Shown one piece after another: positions 60,986 to 64,000 of a stretch of DNA of 64,000 bases. A program made the translations under genes and the position numbers. Numbering within the stretch: position 1 is the stretch's first letter; each line of letters opens with the position of its first letter. The notes beneath the pieces are model-generated. The model made no database searches. It was not told where the DNA came from and was given only the letters and a program-made list of their open reading frames with translations. The DNA comes from Ancylostoma caninum (lineage: Eukaryota > Nematoda > Chromadorea > Rhabditida > Ancylostomatidae): the NCBI GenBank assembly GCA_037903475.1, contig JBAJFG010000328.1:372001-436000 (forward strand), written 5' to 3'.

Positions 60986-61734
60986 TCAAATGCTCACAAT
61001 AGAGGGCGTTAATGAAGTGAATATTGGTCCATTTGAGAAAGCGATAGGAGGTGGCAATGGGGCATGGCCATGGGCATGGACGACTGGAGCAGCTATCGGT
61101 GCATGAACTACTGGGACAGCGGCTCCTGAAAATGCATATCTTTGCTATGGCTTGTAAGCGTAATTCTTCCAAATCTATCTAACGGAACCGCTTCAATACT
61201 AGATAAAACACTTAGGACTACCAAGAGCTTAGCAAAAATTAGAACTGAACAAGAAACCGCTGCGAAGATTTCAACTAGATAAAAACTTTGTATGGGAAAC
61301 GTGATCCCAACAGAGTGGATGAGTCTTTTATCCGGTGAACCGTATCTGCCGTTTTACGATCACGTGAGCAGTCGTTATATTTTTTCTTTTTCTCAGTATG
61401 TACAAATCGTTTCCAAAAACTAAAATAGAAACGGACCTTCAAATCCTCCAATGGTTAAGCTTGCAAGAGATCTGAAATGAAACCACATAAGGGATAAGAA
61501 GTCTCCTACCTTCTTGTAGTGTTGGACATATCATTAATTCGGTCATCATACTAAACATCGTTAATAGTTGAGAAGGTGGAATGCTTGTTTGTTGGAGAGG
61601 ATTTATTATCTATCATCAGCAACTCTAATGGCCCACTAGCTCGCTATGTCCTTGTCTGCGCTTATAGATTTTAAGAGAACGTACCTTTGACTCAAGACAA
61701 TAAGAAAAGCGAAGAAGAAGTAGACAGAGCTCAT
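60986..61734 (-). CDS. Small secreted Pro/Ala/His-rich protein with alternative middle exons
   Basis: Exon 1 (61685-61734) encodes a signal peptide, MSSVYFFFAFLIVLSQ, and ends in phase 2 at GTACGT. The last exon (60986-61125) starts in phase 1 and encodes AAVPVVHAPIAAPVVHAHGH, then a proline-rich tail and the stop. Two candidate middle exons both run from phase 2 to phase 1: 61510-61550 (SMMTELMICPTLQE) and 61437-61471 (SLASLTIGGFE). Using one gives 76 residues, the other 74; using both breaks the frame. The composition resembles nematode cuticle or secreted low-complexity peptides. The function is unknown. It stands alone, on the same strand as the large genes to its left. Confidence 0.7.
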
Positions 61735-61768
61735 CGTTGCTGGCGTACTCACAACATTCCAAGCGTTG

Positions 61769-61776
61769 TATTTATA
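61769..61776 (-). promoter_or_regulatory. TATA box of the secreted-protein gene
   Basis: TATAAATA on the minus strand lies 35 bases upstream of the start codon at 61734. That implies a very short 5' leader and ordinary promoter-driven initiation close to the ATG. Confidence 0.55.
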
Positions 61777-62592
61777 CTACACTCATCTTTTGTGTTTTCT
61801 CGTGTGGGTTCCAAAAAGCGCTAATTGGACTTGATAAAGTGCGAGACTAATGCAGAAAGTGCGGGTTTTACGTGCTGATTCCTTGGTATTGGTGAACTCG
61901 TCAAGTGTACTACGTGTTTGAAGAGCATACAACACCTGTCTCGTCCTAACACTGGAACAGAAGATTCGTTCCAAACGAGGAAGCACATCACGTCTGAAAA
62001 CAGTTCGTAGTATCCTTGTAGAAGAAGTCGTAACACGGTCAGGATTGTGGGAAAGACATGAAAGCTGTTGGAACCCAAAGCTTTCTAAAGTCCTTTGATT
62101 TGATTGCACTTTCAATAAGACGACATGTTCAATATAGCGCAATCAGGAACTAGCTAGGTTCTTGGGTGTAAAATACTAGACCAGTGCGCGTGAAGCCTCC
62201 TTCCGCTCGAGCAAAACCCTATCAGGGTATTTTTTAAATTATATGACATAATGTCATTGCTGCAAAATGTCGTCGTATGCTTCTTCTCCATGTGACCGGG
62301 TCATCGACAGCTGCTCCTTTTTACTGAAATGTAGTTCAAGAAGGTTTCCCCATTTTAGTTTCGTTCAGCCGGGAGATAATGGCATGGGCAGCAACTATTA
62401 GACAGAGCTGACAATGGGTGCCCAGAAGTGTTTAACATTGAGAATATTCTCTGTATTTTTGCAATCCCCGATCTTCCGAGCGGTCGGACTTTCGAATTTT
62501 TCGAATCCACTATACCTTCGAGTGTTCAAGTTTTCGAACACTTGCGTATTAGTATTTTTATCCGAATAATACTCTTTTTTCAATTTAAAAAA
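61777..62592. other. Upstream region of the secreted gene; nothing else recognised
   Basis: A 119-codon minus-strand frame (61783-62142) overlaps the promoter of the secreted gene and has no recognisable similarity or splice context. TTCGAA-rich sequence appears at about 62490-62540. Confidence 0.35.
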
Positions 62593-63935
62593 ATCGTAGT
62601 CACAATGTACGGTTCGCTAGAATCTCTGAAATTTCTAAAATTATGAAGAATCTTATGTCTGTGCTACGAGAAGCCAAAGTTGGTGACAGCTGGCTGTCTC
62701 CTAGGATGATGTAGGAGCCTCAGTAGGAAATCTTGAAAGTTAGCTCAAATTAGTCGAATTTTGTATTGGGTTGAGAAATAAGTTCATGCGGTTTTTTTTT
62801 CAATTTGTTTTCGAACGATGATTTGGACTTTGCTTGATTTGCCGTCATGGTTCATTTTGTAGCTTTTGATGTGCTCTATACCAGTAACAAACCGCATTCC
62901 TCAATTCCCGCTTCCTCTTCTTTTCTACCGCATGAATTGTGACCCTCCAAGTCGCCAAAATTGGACCCCCAGCAACCCACTACCACTCGATTTCAGTCAT
63001 GACTACCACTCGACTTCAAAACAAACTGGGCATCCAAAACGAAAAGCAATGTCAAATTTTTGTTTTGGATACCCAGTTTGTTGGAAATGGAGGCAATTAT
63101 CCACTACATAGTTGCTTTACATGTAGGAAGGAATCACTATTAATGCTAACTCTCAGCAATAGTTAACGCATTCCGTTCAAAACCCTAAAATGCTCAATAT
63201 GGGGTTATTGCTCCCATGGCGTATGCACGACTTCTCTCTGCAAATTTCACCATAATGACTAGCAGGAAACTTGAATATTAGTTGTTGATCAAATTGAGTC
63301 ATCTCAAGCAACGCAATTTTTCATAAACATGGAGCTGAGAATCTGCTCTGTCGCCGGCAGCATTAATAGAAGAGATGAAGAGTTTCGCAACCCATTTAAT
63401 GTAAGCGACACTGTTCATGGACAGATATAAGATTACTCTGTAGGTAACAGGGCAAGGCAGGAAAATGCCTGAAGGGTTGGCGAGAATTGCACGATTATCT
63501 TCGTGACCGCGCTGCTGACCTCGCTATCCTTCGACAATACCTCGCGGCAATACAACTTTGGCCATTCCCTTCTGTATGATAGTGTGGATTAGCCCAACAC
63601 TAACATTTCGCGCTTTAAACACTTCGCATATTCAGAATAATTTCGATTTTCAGACTTTGGCTCAATTTGATGTCTCTTTCAATCAAATGGCGTCATCTTC
63701 TATGTTGAATTTAGCATTTCCATGAGTGCTCCAACTTTCTTCTTCGAAATAGATGTGCGGCGTTATAGAGTGTAGGTTGAGAAAACTTTGAAGATCTCTT
63801 ACTGAGGCTCCTACCTCATTCTAGGAGACAGCCAGCTGTCACCAACTTTGGCTTCTCTGTGCACAGATGTAAGATCCTCCATAATTTTAGAAACTTCGGA
63901 GATTCTATAAGAAGACCATACTTCGCTAGAATCCT
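62593..63935. repeat. Inverted duplication flanking about 1.05 kb, with a mariner-type end inside
   Basis: The left copy (about 62600-62740) and right copy (about 63790-63930) are inverted and about 85% alike. Both carry AGAAGCCAAAGTTGGTGACA, GCTGGCTGTCTCCTAG and GTAGGAGCCTCAGTA. Just inside the left copy (62767-62795) is TTGGGTTGAGAAATAAGTTC followed by ATGCGG and a T run, which is a mariner terminal repeat. No matching mariner end was seen on the other side, and no intact ORF lies between. It may be a composite or nested insertion. Confidence 0.75.
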
Positions 63936-64000
63936 ATGCTATTATATCCAAATCCTTAGTTTTTTCTCCCAGAACATAGAAAAAAGGGAAGGAAGTGACT

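Noticed and set aside
1..64000. tRNA, rRNA, spliced-leader RNA, snRNA and CRISPR features
   Set aside because: No B-box-type GGTTCRANNCC in a cloverleaf context, no known SL sequence, and no regularly spaced direct repeats with unique spacers were seen by eye. A covariance-model scan would be decisive.

Overview
The window is nuclear DNA from an animal and most likely from a nematode, with a clade V (strongylid/hookworm-like) species as my best guess. The genes have many short exons, small AT-rich introns, TTTCAG-type 3' splice sites, and acceptors placed 1-12 bases before start codons, as expected for spliced-leader trans-splicing. Intergenic DNA is AT-rich and full of foldback/MITE elements, RTE-type LINE debris and mariner ends. 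The hookworm placement is inference; no species-diagnostic sequence was identified. No rRNA, tRNA, CRISPR array or bacterial-type operon was seen.

Five protein-coding genes can be rebuilt exon by exon, with reading frame preserved across every junction. (1) 38-5261, minus: GOPC, a Golgi coiled-coil and PDZ protein, whose 3' end lies beyond the left edge. (2) 33933-37095, plus: a 300-residue protein with two PDZ domains, including an 11-base micro-exon. (3) 39920-47873, minus: a complete 19-exon FAM91A1 orthologue of 791 residues. (4) 48470-55604, minus: a 642-residue protein that appears to carry two BTB domains and four C2H2 zinc fingers over 15 exons. (5) 60986-61734, minus: a tiny secreted Pro/Ala/His-rich protein with two candidate middle exons that are alternatives by frame.

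Region by region: 1-5.3 kb is GOPC. From 5.3 to 33.9 kb no gene can be supported. That stretch holds an RTE relic (5.9-6.6 kb), foldback elements (7.1-7.6, 8.0-8.5 and 22.1-22.3 kb), CpG-rich islands that might be promoters or first exons (9.5, 22.6 and 25.5 kb), an AATG microsatellite (16.8-17.0 kb), a 42-bp-period TTCGAA array (20.7-21.4 kb) and another RT relic (32.8-33.0 kb). From 33.9 to 55.6 kb is a gene-dense block: the PDZ gene converges on FAM91, and FAM91 and the BTB-zinc-finger gene run in the same direction. The 57.3-58.6 kb interval contains three foldbacks side by side. The right end contains the secreted gene and a large inverted duplication with a mariner-like terminus inside it.

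GOPC and FAM91A1 are both Golgi/trans-Golgi trafficking proteins in other animals, but there is no sign that they are co-regulated here. The other notable signals are a motif of about 14 bases (GGGACCAGTTCTCG) repeated through the introns of the PDZ gene, a near-perfect 0.85-kb palindrome inside FAM91 intron 1, and several unannotated short-exon events.
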